Source: Bacillota bacterium (GTDB taxonomy: Bacteria > Bacillota > Clostridia > Acetivibrionales > DSM-1351). Taken from it: DNA of 5,742 nucleotides. Each line of letters opens with the position of its first letter. Positions within the stretch are counted from its first letter, which is position 1. The DNA lies in the NCBI GenBank assembly GCA_023436485.1, contig JAEZIU010000139.1, forward strand, positions 1 to 5,742. Direction: 5' to 3'. Positions 5,085 to 5,742 of the stretch are shown here, in pieces. A program made the translations under genes and the position numbers. The notes beneath the pieces were generated by a model. It had not been told where the DNA came from. It worked only from the letters and a program-made list of their open reading frames with translations, and made no database searches.

Positions 5085-5742
5085 ATGGCTAATTTAAAGC
5101 TGAAGAATATTTACAAAAGATATGCAGGTGGGGTAACTGCTGTTAATGATTTTAATCTTGATATTGAACACAATGAATTCCTTGTACTGGTTGGTCCTTC
5201 AGGATGTGGTAAGACTACTACACTTAGAATGATAGCTGGTTTGGAAGAAATATCCGAAGGTGAATTGTACATTGGAGATAAATTAGTAAATGATGTTGCT
5301 CCAAAGGATAGAGATATAGCGATGGTTTTCCAGAACTATGCATTGTATCCTCATATGACAGTATATGATAACATGGCATTTGGTTTGAAATTGAGAAAGA
5401 CTCCAAAGGAAGAAATAAAGAAGCGTGTTCAGGAAGCAGCAAAAATCCTGGATATCGAGCATTTGCTTGATAGAAAGCCAAAGGCTTTATCCGGTGGTCA
5501 GAGACAGAGAGTTGCGTTAGGACGTGCTATCGTTCGTGAACCAAAAGTATTCTTAATGGACGAACCTCTCTCAAACTTGGATGCTAAGCTCAGAGTTCAG
5601 ATGAGAACTGAGATCGGAAGACTTCACAACAGACTTAACACAACATTCATATATGTAACACATGACCAGACAGAAGCTATGACAATGGGTACAAGAATCG
5701 TTGTTATGAAGGATGGTTACATCCAACAGGTTGATTCACCAA
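5085..5742 (+). CDS. ugpC: CUT1-family sugar ABC transporter ATP-binding protein (MsmX/MsmK/UgpC type), N-terminal 219 codons
   Basis: The frame runs from ATG at 5085 to the window end and begins MANLKLKNIYKRYAGGVTAV. It contains every element of an ABC ATPase: Walker A GPSGCGKT (37-44), Q-loop Gln83 in VFQNYALYPHMTV, signature LSGGQRQR (135-142), Walker B VFLMDEP (155-161), D-loop SNLD (163-166) and switch His193 in VTHDQTEAMT. The ALYPHMTVYDN and THDQTEAM segments are typical of the MalK/MsmX/UgpC group, whose full length is about 365-370 residues with a C-terminal regulatory/OB domain, here missing. It would energise uptake of sugars or glycerol phosphate at the inner face of the membrane. 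In Firmicutes such ATPases are often encoded alone and shared by several importers; no permease or binding protein is visible here. AGGGAGGT (5071-5078) ends 6 bases before the start. UgpC is the usual automatic name; the substrate cannot be read from sequence. Confidence 0.93.
   Translation, partial: MANLKLKNIYKRYAGGVTAVNDFNLDIEHNEFLVLVGPSGCGKTTTLRMIAGLEEISEGELYIGDKLVNDVAPKDRDIAMVFQNYALYPHMTVYDNMAFGLKLRKTPKEEIKKRVQEAAKILDIEHLLDRKPKALSGGQRQRVALGRAIVREPKVFLMDEPLSNLDAKLRVQMRTEIGRLHNRLNTTFIYVTHDQTEAMTMGTRIVVMKDGYIQQVDSP

Noticed and set aside
5224..5481. Minus-strand 85-codon open frame
   Set aside because: It is antisense to the ABC ATPase between the Walker A and signature motifs and is unlike any family I recognise.

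Overview
The window reads as ordinary chromosome of a low-GC Gram-positive bacterium, most likely an anaerobic Clostridia member of the Ruminiclostridium/Clostridium cellulolyticum kind. The grounds are AT-rich spacers, strong GGAGG ribosome binding sites, AGA/ATA-rich codon use, and an arginine cluster beside a CUT1-type sugar-transport ATPase. The genus is a guess from general resemblance; no search was run.

From 1 to 4744 all genes lie on the minus strand and transcription runs from high to low coordinates: argC (type 2 N-acetylglutamyl-phosphate reductase), argB (N-acetylglutamate kinase of the arginine-sensitive type), argD (acetylornithine aminotransferase), carA and the first 101 codons of carB (carbamoyl-phosphate synthetase). 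Together they make N-acetylornithine from N-acetylglutamate and supply carbamoyl phosphate for citrulline. argJ, which often sits between argC and argB in Firmicutes, is absent; argF and the rest of carB would lie beyond position 1, if linked.

The cluster appears to be two transcription units. argC-argB ends at an intrinsic terminator (about 2754-2794), and argD-carA-carB restarts from its own promoter (2698-2726). The argC and argD promoters are near copies of one another: a TTGAAT or TTGCAT -35, exactly 17 bases, then TATAAT. In each, two ARG-box-like 18-mers 2 bp apart cover the -10 and the -35. This is the clearest regulatory signal in the window and predicts co-repression by an ArgR/AhrC protein with arginine.

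A 340-base divergent intergenic region (4745-5084) follows. It holds the argC promoter and operator, further TGCATA-type repeats, and a plausible promoter with an inverted repeat for the plus-strand gene. From 5085 to the window end runs the first 219 codons of a MsmX/UgpC-type ABC transporter ATPase, apparently unrelated to arginine synthesis.

No mobile element, CRISPR array, RNA gene or unfamiliar gene system was seen. The interest lies in operon architecture and regulation.
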